Shown here in pieces: positions 9,263 through 17,897 of a DNA stretch of 64,000 bases. The notes beneath the pieces are model-generated. The model was not told the DNA's origin. It searched no databases and saw only the letters and a program-made list of their open reading frames with translations. How positions within the stretch are numbered: position 1 is the stretch's first letter; each line of letters opens with the position of its first letter. A program made the translations under genes and the position numbers. Origin of the DNA: Hydrogenothermaceae bacterium (GTDB taxonomy: Bacteria; Aquificota; Aquificia; Aquificales; Hydrogenothermaceae); contig WIAL01000028.1 of NCBI GenBank assembly GCA_015519975.1, positions 24,728 through 88,727 of the forward strand. The letters run 5' to 3'.

Positions 9263-10260
9263 AAGGACAGTTCTGTCCTAAGCCCGTAAATTATATCTTT
9301 CTTTTTTTCTTTTATATGCTGCAAATCAGCTGTTATCCAAAAATGTTTTACTACTTTTTTTCTGTAATATGTTTCTACTACATACTGGCTTAAATCTCCT
9401 TCTACAAATCCATATGCAATTCCTAAAATAGATTTTTTCATTAAAAATCCTTTTCTTACATAACCAAGTGAAAAATGATACAAATTTTCATTTAAATTTT
9501 TTGATAATCTCCCCCAAAATCCATTTTTATTAAATGTATAATCCCACGAAATTCCTGCACCATTAAAATTATTATCTGCATTAATTGTAGTATAAAATAT
9601 AGGTCTAAGATTCAAACTATTTTTTCCATAATCAAGCTCAATCGTATAGTAATAGCCGTCTTCAGGATCAAAACTTGACACGGCTGTTCTTAAAGTATAA
9701 GTATCATTAAACCTATATCGAATTAATATACCTGCGTTATATGATGGATAAGAGGCTATAGGATTGCTAACAAACATTGAATTCATAAACTGTTCTTGCT
9801 CTGATTGGGCATACTCTATATTATCAACAAAACCGGAAATATCCACTAATCCGAATCCCAACGTAACATTGTTGAGACTTTTTGCATACCACAGTTCAAG
9901 TAAATATTGCCTGTCAGTATTGTTTATATCTTTAACAGAAGATTTCAAATCCCCTGCAAAAGTTTGAAGCGTATAACCTCTTTTGGACATGTACGGACCA
10001 AGTCCATCATTAACTGCATATGCCGTGTTTATGAAAACTTCATCACTTTTTGTAAAAAAGTAATCTAAAAATATGTATGTAATATTATTTAAAACTGAGT
10101 AGTTTTTTATTCCTTGAAGTAAAGAAACATTATAAATATCTATTTTATGTTTATGATATAAATGTCTTGAGAAGATTTTCCTTTCACTCATAGATTCTTG
10201 AGCTATACCCGTGTTGCATACAAAAATAAGTACCAAAGCTATAAAAATTAATTTTTTTAT
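9259..10260 (-). CDS. OprB-like outer membrane porin, probable AUA start
   Basis: About 333 residues, a beta-barrel pattern of alternating aromatic strands ending in phenylalanine. The segment with GFGLVDISGFVDN, YAQSEQEQF and NSMFVSNP resembles the OprB carbohydrate-selective porin family. A normal signal peptide (KKLIFIALVLIFV, cleavage near IAQES) needs a start at ATA 10260-10258, nine bases after AGGAG (10274-10270). The first ordinary start, TTG 10236, has no ribosome site and would cut away the basic signal-peptide end. Its 3' end overlaps the flavoprotein gene by four bases. The solute is unknown, and the OprB assignment is by motif only. Confidence 0.72.
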   Translation of the reverse strand: MKKLIFIALVLIFVCNTGIAQESMSERKIFSRHLYHKHKIDIYNVSLLQGIKNYSVLNNITYIFLDYFFTKSDEVFINTAYAVNDGLGPYMSKRGYTLQTFAGDLKSSVKDINNTDRQYLLELWYAKSLNNVTLGFGLVDISGFVDNIEYAQSEQEQFMNSMFVSNPIASYPSYNAGILIRYRFNDTYTLRTAVSSFDPEDGYYYTIELDYGKNSLNLRPIFYTTINADNNFNGAGISWDYTFNKNGFWGRLSKNLNENLYHFSLGYVRKGFLMKKSILGIAYGFVEGDLSQYVVETYYRKKVVKHFWITADLQHIKEKKKDIIYGLRTELSF

Positions 10261-10269
10261 TGTAAAGAT

Positions 10270-10274
10270 CTCCT
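10270..10274 (-). promoter_or_regulatory. Shine-Dalgarno sequence deciding the AUA start of the porin gene
   Basis: On the minus strand this reads AGGAG and lies nine bases before the ATA codon at 10260-10258. It is too far (33 bases) from the nearest conventional start codon at 10236 to serve it. Confidence 0.6.
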
Positions 10275-10281
10275 GTTAAAT

Positions 10282-10644
10282 ATGACCAACAACATAAACA
10301 TACAAAATAACAATGATATGATACTAAATATAATGAAGTTTTTAAAGGTATTTGTGCATGTACTTTTGTTTATAGGAATTTTATTTAGCACTTTTCATGA
10401 TTTTGTTTTTTATAAAATTGACCCGTGTATGTCAAAAATTGAAATTGTTATAAAACCTGATAAACTTGATAAAAAAGACCCTTTTTGTAAAATCCATAAT
10501 GAACTTCATAAAAGTTTTATACTAACGTATAGCATAAGAAAATTTGACTCAAAACCAAGAGAAGAAAAAAATTTCTTTTATCAAAAACCTTCCTTGAAAC
10601 TTTATTCAATAAAAATATTCAAGCCACCAAAACAGTTTGCCTAA
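10282..10644 (+). CDS. Small membrane-anchored protein upstream of the metal exporter, unknown function
   Basis: Not a recognised family. Up to 120 residues: one hydrophobic segment (VFVHVLLFIGILFSTF), then a short extracytoplasmic part with scattered Cys and His (DPCMS, DPFCKIHNELHK), and a basic tail ending KPPKQFA. No Shine-Dalgarno sequence supports ATG 10282; ATG 10333 (MKFLKVFVHVLLF) gives a more usual signal-anchor and leaves room for a divergent promoter. Placed just before czcCBA on the same strand, so a role in metal sensing or binding is plausible. It resembles in layout the small protein at 28306-28584 beside the zinc genes. Confidence 0.65.
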   Translation: MTNNINIQNNNDMILNIMKFLKVFVHVLLFIGILFSTFHDFVFYKIDPCMSKIEIVIKPDKLDKKDPFCKIHNELHKSFILTYSIRKFDSKPREEKNFFYQKPSLKLYSIKIFKPPKQFA

Positions 10645-10701
10645 ATATCTATAGGGATTACTCTGTCTTTTCATACTTAATTTAACTGGAGGTAGTTATT
10701 T

Positions 10702-11883
10702 ATGTATAGGATATTTGTTGTCCTGTTTTTATTGTCTAATATTGTTTATGGTGAAACTTTAAAGCAGATTGTGGATATAGCACTTAAAAAAAGCCCTTTT
10801 TTAAAACAGTATGAATTACAAATAAAAGCGGTAGAAGGTGAGCTTAAAAAAGCAGAAAGTTTTAATAATCCTGATTTAAATATTGGATTTAGTAGAATTT
10901 ATTCACAGGTAGATGGATGGAGTACAGCACTTACAGATTTTGGAATAAATCAACCTCTTAGGCTCTGGGGAGAAAGAAAGTACGCTATAGCATCTGTAAA
11001 ATTAAAGAAAATAGCTTTTGAAAACTTATACAAACAACAAAAAAGAAATCTGATTTCTAATATTTATAGACAATTTTTCTCAATACTTGCTTTGAAAGAA
11101 ACAATTAAAACAAAAGAAAAAGAAATAAAAACACTTGAAAGTTTGTATCAGTTCGTTCAAAAAAGTTATAAACTTGGAGAAAGCATACCCCTTGATACTC
11201 TTCGTATAGAGAAGGATTTAGCCGTTGCAAAAGTTGAGCTTGAAAAATTAAAAGCACAGCTTCAGGCTGCTAAGAATAGTTTAACTGCAATAGTTGGGCA
11301 AAATATAAACTCCGTTGAAGGAGATATTTACAATTTTAGAGATATTAAGGACATAAATTTATCCCAAGTTCCTCAAATTAAGTATTTACAAGACTTGATA
11401 AAAAGTATAGATGAGCAGATTAAAAGGCAAAAAGCCCTTGCAAAACCTAAAGTTTCTATAGGAGTAAGGATAGGAGAAGATGCAGTAGAGTTAGGAAAAT
11501 ACGAATTTGGAGTAGGATTCAATATAAATCTTCCTGTTTTTTACAGAAGACAGGGTGAAATTATACAGCTTATCAGCCAGAAAAATATAATCAAAACAAA
11601 GATTAATCAGCTTAAGCTAAATTATACAGCTACGTTAAACGGTCTTAAATCTCAAGAAAAAATATTAAAAAAACAATTTGTAAAGATAGATAAAAATATA
11701 ATTCCAACAATATCTAAGGCATTATCAATTGCAGAAAAAAGTTTTAAGCTAAGAACCATATCTTTTTTTGAGTTTTCAAACGTTCGCCAACAATATTATG
11801 AAACTATTTATTACAAGATAGACCTTGCAAGGCAAATACAAAATATCTACGCAAGCTACATAAAAATAGGAGGTTTAAGATGA
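10702..11883 (+). CDS. czcC: TolC-type outer membrane factor of metal RND exporter (CzcC-like)
   Basis: Outer membrane channel of a tripartite efflux pump. 393 residues, signal peptide MYRIFVVLFLLSNIVYG, then two outer membrane efflux repeats with long coiled-coil helices rich in Lys, Glu and Gln (about 90-180 and 270-370). GGAGGT at 10688-10693 supports ATG 10702. The stop overlaps the czcB start by four bases (ATGA), so the three pump genes are translationally coupled. Confidence 0.9.
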   Translation: MYRIFVVLFLLSNIVYGETLKQIVDIALKKSPFLKQYELQIKAVEGELKKAESFNNPDLNIGFSRIYSQVDGWSTALTDFGINQPLRLWGERKYAIASVKLKKIAFENLYKQQKRNLISNIYRQFFSILALKETIKTKEKEIKTLESLYQFVQKSYKLGESIPLDTLRIEKDLAVAKVELEKLKAQLQAAKNSLTAIVGQNINSVEGDIYNFRDIKDINLSQVPQIKYLQDLIKSIDEQIKRQKALAKPKVSIGVRIGEDAVELGKYEFGVGFNINLPVFYRRQGEIIQLISQKNIIKTKINQLKLNYTATLNGLKSQEKILKKQFVKIDKNIIPTISKALSIAEKSFKLRTISFFEFSNVRQQYYETIYYKIDLARQIQNIYASYIKIGGLR

Positions 11884-12956
11884 AAAGATTAACAGTATTT
11901 TTATTAGTACTTTTTATAAATTTTGTAGTATTGGCTGAAGAAAATGAAGAAAAAAAATTAGATAAAGTAAAAATATCTGAAGAAGTTATAAAACAGCTTG
12001 ATATAAAAGTTGAAAAAATCCAAAAAAGAAGTTTAACAATAACAAAAAAATATCCGGCAGTTGTGAAAGATGATTTAACACTGTCTCAGGCTGTTTACTC
12101 ACCTGTTGAAGGACTTATTAAAAGGCTTTTTGTTAAAGAAGGAGATAAAGTTAAAAAAGGTCAAAAAGTAGCCTTAATATACTCACCAAAAATTACAAAG
12201 CTTCTATCAAATATATACCTTGCAAAAGTAAACCTTGAGAATGCCAGAAAAGTTTATGAAAGGGAAAAACAGCTTTATGAAAATCAAGTAATCCCTTATA
12301 CAAGATACTTTAATGCAATGGTTAATTATGAAAATGCAAAAGGAAAACTCGAAGCCCTTGAAAAAACTTTAAAGGCGTATGGAGAAATTGAGGATGGATT
12401 TATTGTATTAAGGTCCAATATGAACGGATATGTGGCAAAACAAAATGTGATTTTAGGAGATAGCGTTAATTTAAATAAACAGATTTTTAAAATTCATTCT
12501 CACGAGAGACTTTGGGTTGTTGCGTTTGTTCCTGTTCAGGATATTACTCTATTTAATAGGGGAAAGAACATAAAAATCATTTCACCTATAGGTAGTTCCT
12601 ACGGAAAAGTTGATTTTATAAGTCACAGCGTTGATCCCGATACTAAAAGAAATCCTATAAGAATAATAGCAGATAACAGCAAGGATACTTTAAAACCAAA
12701 TATGTTTGTAGATGTTCTTATATTCACAAAACTGCCTGAAAGTCTTTATATACCTGCCTCTGCCGTTGTTTATCAGGAAGATAAAGTTTTAGCATTTGTT
12801 AAAGAAAATAATTACTTCCATCCTGTAGAAATAAAAATAGGCAAAAGAGCAGGAGAATATTATCAGGTACTGGCTGGCTTAAAAGAAGGTGATAAAGTTG
12901 TTGTAAAAGGAACAGTTCACCTAAAAGCTAAATTCTTCGGAGAAGCAGAGGAATAG
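11880..12956 (+). CDS. czcB: Periplasmic adaptor of metal RND exporter (CzcB-like)
   Basis: Membrane fusion protein joining the RND pump to the outer membrane channel. 358 residues; N-terminal signal/anchor MKRLTVFLLVLFINFVV, a biotinyl-lipoyl-like half motif (EGLIKRLFVKEGDKVKKGQ), a helical hairpin about 110-170, the second lipoyl half (SNMNGYVAKQNVILGDSV) and a beta-barrel domain. No additional His-rich metal-binding N-terminal extension is present, unlike some CzcB proteins. Ends 11 bases before czcA. Confidence 0.9.
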   Translation: MKRLTVFLLVLFINFVVLAEENEEKKLDKVKISEEVIKQLDIKVEKIQKRSLTITKKYPAVVKDDLTLSQAVYSPVEGLIKRLFVKEGDKVKKGQKVALIYSPKITKLLSNIYLAKVNLENARKVYEREKQLYENQVIPYTRYFNAMVNYENAKGKLEALEKTLKAYGEIEDGFIVLRSNMNGYVAKQNVILGDSVNLNKQIFKIHSHERLWVVAFVPVQDITLFNRGKNIKIISPIGSSYGKVDFISHSVDPDTKRNPIRIIADNSKDTLKPNMFVDVLIFTKLPESLYIPASAVVYQEDKVLAFVKENNYFHPVEIKIGKRAGEYYQVLAGLKEGDKVVVKGTVHLKAKFFGEAEE

Positions 12957-12967
12957 GAGGTTAGGAA

Positions 12968-15900
12968 ATGATAAGCTGGATACTTCAATATAGATTGTTA
13001 GTTTTATTTGCATTAATAGGACTGATAGGTTATGGATACTACTCATTTAAAACAATTCCTGTTGATACTTTTCCAGACCCAACACCACTACAGGTAAACA
13101 TATACACAGAAGCACCAGGATATTCTGCAGAAGAGGTAGAAGCCCTCATTACAAAAAGGATAGAAACTGTAATGTCTGGAATAAAAGATGTAGAAAAGGT
13201 TAGAAGTGAAAGTATCCCAGGATTATCGTATGTTTCTATATTTTTTAAAGACGGAACAGATATTTATTTTGATAGAAGACTTGTAATGGAAAAGCTTCCA
13301 GAAGCCCAAAGCCAACTCCCAGAAGGAATTACACCAATAATGGGACCAAATACTTCTGGTCTTGGTAATGTTTTATTGTATGCACTTGTTGATAATACAG
13401 GGAAATACTCTCTTACAGACCTGAAAGCTATTCAAGAATGGACAATAAGACCAATTTTAAAAGCTATAAACGGAGTTGAAGATATAGTCCAGTGGGGACC
13501 AGAAAAAGCCTTTTTAGTAAAGCCAGATATTGAAAAGCTGTTAAAATACAACCTTTCTTTAGATGATATATTTGAAGCAGTTGATAAAAATGGAGGTCTT
13601 GCAGGAGGAGGATACACAAAAACAGACGAAGGAGACCTTGTAATAAGAACAGTTGCAAGTATTACAAGCATAAAACAAATAGAAAATATTCCAGTAAAGT
13701 TTGATAATGGACAGGTAATAAGAGTAAAAGATGTCGCAAAAGTAGTAGAAGATGAAGTTCCTCAAAGAAGAGGTGCATTTACACTAAACGGACAGGAAGT
13801 TCAGGGGAACATAGTTTTAAAAAGAATAGGAGAAAACACACAGGCATTAGTTGAAAAACTAAAGGCAGAAATTGATAGGATAAATAAAGAAGTTTTACCA
13901 AGTGGTGTTGAGATAAAACTACTTTACGACCAGTCTTACCTTACAGAAAAAGCTCTTGCTACAATCCAGAAAGCCCTACTTGAAGGAATTATTTTAGTTT
14001 CAATAGCAATGATTTTATACCTTGGAAATATTAGAGCTGCAATTTTGGTAATACTTTCTATCCCATTTACCCTTTTAATTTCATTTATTTTAATGAAACA
14101 TTATGGACTAACTGCAAACCTTATGTCGTTAGGAGGTCTTGCAATAGGTCTTGGACTATTTGCAGATGCAACAGTTGTTGTTATTGAAAATATTTTTAGG
14201 CACTTATCCCATAACAAAGATGAAGTAAAAGATAAATTAACAAAACTTGAAATAATTAAACTATCTGTTCAGGAAATTACAAAGCCAGTTGTGTTTGCAA
14301 TTTTAATTATTATGGTAGTTTTTCTTCCAATATTTAGCTTTGAATCTGTTGAAGGAAAATACTTTAAACCACTTGCAATAACAATTATATTTGCCCTTGC
14401 ATCTTCTTTATTTGTAGCGATTATCACAATGCCTGTTTTAGCTTACTTTGGATTGAAACCAGGAAGCGAAAAGACAATCTTTATGGAAATTATAGAAAAA
14501 GCTTACTTAAAACTTTTAAATGGAGCTATGAAAATAGGGGCAGTTTTATTTATTTTAACTATAATCCTCTTTGGAGGAAGCTTATATCTGTTTACAAAAA
14601 TTGGAACAGAATTTACACCGGAACTTGATGAAGGAGCAGTTTTAATAGAAACATACCTTGATCCTAATATTTCATTAGATGAAAGTAAAAAGGTAGCAAA
14701 GTATATAGAAAACAAAGCAAAAGAGTTTAATGTTGTAAAAAATGTATTTACAACAATAGGTAGAGCAGAAAAAGGGGAAGTTCAAGATGTTAACTATATG
14801 GAAACATGGATACTATTAAAACCTTACAAAGAGTGGAAACAGTTTTCATCAAGGAAAGAGTTTGAAGAAGCTTTAAGAAAAAAACTTGAAGATTTACCAG
14901 TTGCAGGTTTAATATTTACCCAGCCTATTGCAATGAGAATTGAAGAGCTACTATCTGGAGTTAAAGCTACTATAGCAGTGAAAATATTTGGAGATGATTT
15001 AAGCAAGATTAATGAAATAGCCTACAAGGTAGAAGAAGTTGCAAAACATACAAAAGGCTCTAAAGATGTAGAAACAGAAGCCCAAACAGGAAAATTCCAG
15101 CTTCAAATAATTCCAAAGTATGATGTACTGTACAAATATGGTTTTACAGTAGATACCCTCCTATCTTTAGTTGGAAAGTATATGGCAGGAGTAGAAGTAA
15201 ACGAATTTAGAAAAGGGCTTATTAGTTTTCCGATTTTTGTAAAACTCCCAGATAAATATCTATATGATGTAGAAGTAATAAAAAATATCCCTGTTTATAA
15301 AACAGACGAAGGAACTCTATTAAGGCTTAAAGATGTTGCAAAAGTTAAAGTAGTTCCGGGATTTTTCAAGATTAGACACGAAAATGGTTTAAGGTATGCA
15401 TTAGTTCAGCTAAACATTGAAGGTAGAGACCTTGGAGGATTTATAAAAGAGCTTCGAGAAAACATAAAAAAAGAAATAAAAATGCCAGAAGGATATTTTG
15501 TAGAATTTGCAGGTCAGTTTGAAAATCAGGAAAGGGCAATGAAAAAACTTTCAATAGTTGTTCCAATAGCAATTTTACTAATATTTTTACTACTGTTTAT
15601 TAACTACAACTCTGTAAAAGATTCTTTAATAATCATGCTTAATGTCCCATTTGCCACAATTGGAGGAATTATAGCTCTTTATTTATCTGGATTTAACCTA
15701 TCAGTTCCAGCTGCTATTGGATTTATTGCAGTATTTGGTATTGCAACCTTAAATGGAGTAGTTTTAGTTTCATACATTAGGCAAATGCTTGAAGAAGGTT
15801 TCGATATAGATGAGTCTATTTCCAAAGCAACAAGACTTAGACTTAGACCTATATTAATCACTGCTACTGCTGCATCACTTGGTCTTGTTCCAATACTGTT

Positions 15901-16036
15901 TACAAACGATATAGGCTCTGAAATTCAAAAACCAATAGCGGTTGTTGTTATAGGAGGTATATTTACATCTACATTTTTAACATTAATACTACTTCCGATT
16001 GTTTATAAGTTTGCTTATAGGTTCGGTAAATTTTAA
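12968..16036 (+). CDS. czcA: Heavy-metal RND efflux pump (CzcA/CusA family)
   Basis: Proton-driven inner membrane pump exporting metal ions; 1022 residues, the normal length, with twelve predicted membrane segments and two large periplasmic loops. It begins with the RND pattern VDTFPDPTP and EAPGYSAEEVE. The proton-relay helix at 392-408 reads AIGLGLFADATVVVIEN (D400, E407). The first aspartate of the classic CzcA DFGxxVDGA motif is replaced by the AIG arrangement also seen in CusA-type pumps, so the choice between divalent metals and copper/silver stays open. RBS is GGAGG just before the start. Confidence 0.93.
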   Translation: MISWILQYRLLVLFALIGLIGYGYYSFKTIPVDTFPDPTPLQVNIYTEAPGYSAEEVEALITKRIETVMSGIKDVEKVRSESIPGLSYVSIFFKDGTDIYFDRRLVMEKLPEAQSQLPEGITPIMGPNTSGLGNVLLYALVDNTGKYSLTDLKAIQEWTIRPILKAINGVEDIVQWGPEKAFLVKPDIEKLLKYNLSLDDIFEAVDKNGGLAGGGYTKTDEGDLVIRTVASITSIKQIENIPVKFDNGQVIRVKDVAKVVEDEVPQRRGAFTLNGQEVQGNIVLKRIGENTQALVEKLKAEIDRINKEVLPSGVEIKLLYDQSYLTEKALATIQKALLEGIILVSIAMILYLGNIRAAILVILSIPFTLLISFILMKHYGLTANLMSLGGLAIGLGLFADATVVVIENIFRHLSHNKDEVKDKLTKLEIIKLSVQEITKPVVFAILIIMVVFLPIFSFESVEGKYFKPLAITIIFALASSLFVAIITMPVLAYFGLKPGSEKTIFMEIIEKAYLKLLNGAMKIGAVLFILTIILFGGSLYLFTKIGTEFTPELDEGAVLIETYLDPNISLDESKKVAKYIENKAKEFNVVKNVFTTIGRAEKGEVQDVNYMETWILLKPYKEWKQFSSRKEFEEALRKKLEDLPVAGLIFTQPIAMRIEELLSGVKATIAVKIFGDDLSKINEIAYKVEEVAKHTKGSKDVETEAQTGKFQLQIIPKYDVLYKYGFTVDTLLSLVGKYMAGVEVNEFRKGLISFPIFVKLPDKYLYDVEVIKNIPVYKTDEGTLLRLKDVAKVKVVPGFFKIRHENGLRYALVQLNIEGRDLGGFIKELRENIKKEIKMPEGYFVEFAGQFENQERAMKKLSIVVPIAILLIFLLLFINYNSVKDSLIIMLNVPFATIGGIIALYLSGFNLSVPAAIGFIAVFGIATLNGVVLVSYIRQMLEEGFDIDESISKATRLRLRPILITATAASLGLVPILFTNDIGSEIQKPIAVVVIGGIFTSTFLTLILLPIVYKFAYRFGKF

Positions 16037-16040
16037 GTGT

Positions 16041-16060
16041 AGGCCCCCTTTTCGGGGCTT
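16041..16060 (+). terminator. Hairpin terminator after czcA
   Basis: GCCCC and GGGGC pair around a short loop, with flanking A-T and G-T pairs extending the stem to about seven; TTTAT follows. It lies five bases after the czcA stop. The U-tract is short, so termination may be partial and the next permease gene may be read through. Confidence 0.6.
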
Positions 16061-16102
16061 TATCATAGTAAATTACTTTTTATATGTTATAAATATTTAA
16101 CT

Positions 16103-16963
16103 ATGGATATTTTGAAATTATTTTCTCAGTTTATTGATAAGTTTGTATATTACTCACTTGATATTTTGCCTTATTTTTTTATTGCTACCATTGTCGGTGC
16201 GTTTATTCAGTCATACATTAGTTTTAATTTTATCAGGAGATTTATAAATAAAAAATATTCACCTATAATTACGGCTATTTTTGGAAGTTCTGCTCCTGTT
16301 TGTTCTTGTTCGATGATACCTATAGCTCAGACTATAAACTCTCTTTCAAAGAGTTATGCTCCTGCAGTAGCATTTTTAATTTCTGCACCAATTTTATCTC
16401 CTGTTGTATTCTTTTTAATGCTTGGTATGTTTGGATGGGAGCTAACTATTTTTAGATTTGTTTTTGGCTTTTTAATTGCTTTAATAATTGCATATATAGT
16501 AGATTTGTTTTTTAAAAAACCTCCTTCACTTCCTATGTTTTCTTCAGGAGGACAAAATTTAAGTAAATGGAAGGCTTTTAAACTCGCATTTAAAGATATT
16601 TTTATAGGAACAGGAAAATATGTTCTACTTGGTCTTTTAATTGCTTCAGCAGTAGCCGTGCTAATTCCTTCTTCTCTTGTTACTAAATTTGCAAACTTTC
16701 CTTTCTCATATTTATTTATCACTATTTTTTCAATTCCAATTTATGTATGTTCTGGAGAAGAAATTCCCATTGCAAAATCTTTTGTTGATTTAGGTTTTTT
16801 ACAGGGACAGGCTTTAACATTTATGCTTGCATCTGCAGGGATATGTATCCCCACAATATCTGCCACCTTTAAATTATTTCCTAAAAAACTTGCTGTACTC
16901 TATGTTTTAGTGTGGTTTTTTGGTTCAATAATCGGCGGAATTTTATTTGATATTCTCTTTTAA
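16103..16963 (+). CDS. ArsP-like permease (DUF318/PF03773 type)
   Basis: Polytopic membrane protein of 286 residues with about eight hydrophobic segments in two halves. Conserved cysteines occur in membrane motifs: PVCSCSMIP (C67, C69) and VCSGEEIP (C216). These match the predicted-permease family that includes ArsP, which exports trivalent organoarsenicals; many members are uncharacterised. Position after czcCBA suggests metal or metalloid export, but a hairpin separates them and I see no good Shine-Dalgarno site before ATG 16103. It ends three bases from the convergent vanZ-like gene. Confidence 0.82.
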   Translation: MDILKLFSQFIDKFVYYSLDILPYFFIATIVGAFIQSYISFNFIRRFINKKYSPIITAIFGSSAPVCSCSMIPIAQTINSLSKSYAPAVAFLISAPILSPVVFFLMLGMFGWELTIFRFVFGFLIALIIAYIVDLFFKKPPSLPMFSSGGQNLSKWKAFKLAFKDIFIGTGKYVLLGLLIASAVAVLIPSSLVTKFANFPFSYLFITIFSIPIYVCSGEEIPIAKSFVDLGFLQGQALTFMLASAGICIPTISATFKLFPKKLAVLYVLVWFFGSIIGGILFDILF

Positions 16964-16966
16964 ATC

Positions 16967-17284
16967 TTATTTATTTTTCATAAGATCTAATGTAAAAAGT
17001 ATAAATGCTCCTGATAATATTCCAAATAAATCAGCTACCAGATCAGGAATTTCTCCACTTCTATAAGGCAAAAAGTACTGTACTGCTTCGATAAAAATTC
17101 CAAATAATAAAGAAAAGAAAATTGTATCTAGATATCCCTTTTTATAAGAAAATCTAAATAAAATTGGATAAATAAAAAATGCAATAAAATGATTTAATTT
17201 GTCAGAAGTTGGTGTTTCAGGCACAGGGTAAAATGATAAAAATGCAACTACTAAAGTATAAATCCAGAATATAATTTTAAGCAT
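16967..17284 (-). CDS. VanZ-like small membrane protein
   Basis: 105 residues, four hydrophobic segments. The pattern SDKLNHFIAFF followed by GIFIEAVQYFLPYRSGEIPDL and a glycine-rich last helix matches the VanZ/PF04892 family. VanZ itself gives low-level teicoplanin resistance, but most chromosomal relatives have no known role, so resistance should not be inferred. The start overlaps the end of gmk by eight bases, indicating coupling. Confidence 0.85.
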   Translation of the reverse strand: MLKIIFWIYTLVVAFLSFYPVPETPTSDKLNHFIAFFIYPILFRFSYKKGYLDTIFFSLLFGIFIEAVQYFLPYRSGEIPDLVADLFGILSGAFILFTLDLMKNK

Positions 17285-17897
17285 TTTCCATCAGTTTCCT
17301 GAGGTTGTTATCTTTAATAATAGAAATCTCAAACCGTTCAGTTTTATTTCTTTGAGCCAGTATTATAGTTTTAATTTTTTCTTTTGCTTCTTCTAAAATA
17401 TCATTAATTACAATGTAATCATATTCTTTCCATGCAGGAAATTCTTTTTTAGCTGTTTCAAGTCTTTTTTGTATTTCTTCAGGAGAATCCCCTCTTTTTT
17501 TCATTCTGTTTACAAGCTCCTCAATTGAAGGTGGAATTAAAAATATAGTTGTTAAAGGTCTTATTTTTCCTTTTACCTGCCTCATTCCCTGTACATCTAT
17601 TACTAAAATAACATCTTTTCCTTTATTTAAAAGTTTTTCAACTTCCTCTCTTGGCGTTCCGTAATAATTTCCGTGTACAATTGCATATTCTAAAAATTTT
17701 CCTTGTTTTATGCCTTCCTCAAATTCTTCCTTAGAAAGGAAAATATAGTCTTTTCCGTTTACTTCGCCTTCTCTTGGCTTTCTTGTCGTACAGGTAATAA
17801 CCCTTGTAAGATTTGGAATCTCTTTTAAAAGAAGATTGGTGATGGTTGTTTTACCACCACCGGCCGGAGCTGATAATATAAAAAGTTCTCCCTTCAT
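17277..17897 (-). CDS. gmk: Guanylate kinase
   Basis: Phosphorylates GMP to GDP using ATP. 206 residues, the usual length. The P-loop is SAPAGGGKTT (residues 9-18), differing from the common SGPSGVGKGT but keeping GxxGxGK. The GMP-binding stretch TRKPREGEVNGKDYIF and the lid region follow. ATG overlaps the nuoN stop by one base (TAATG), so gmk is probably read from the nuo transcript, with the vanZ-like gene last. Confidence 0.95.
   Translation of the reverse strand: MKGELFILSAPAGGGKTTITNLLLKEIPNLTRVITCTTRKPREGEVNGKDYIFLSKEEFEEGIKQGKFLEYAIVHGNYYGTPREEVEKLLNKGKDVILVIDVQGMRQVKGKIRPLTTIFLIPPSIEELVNRMKKRGDSPEEIQKRLETAKKEFPAWKEYDYIVINDILEEAKEKIKTIILAQRNKTERFEISIIKDNNLRKLMENA

Noticed and set aside
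16354..16722. Open frame of 122 codons on the minus strand inside the ArsP-like permease gene.
   Set aside because: It lies wholly antisense to a well-supported membrane protein, shows no family motif and no ribosome site, and its composition mirrors the sense gene.
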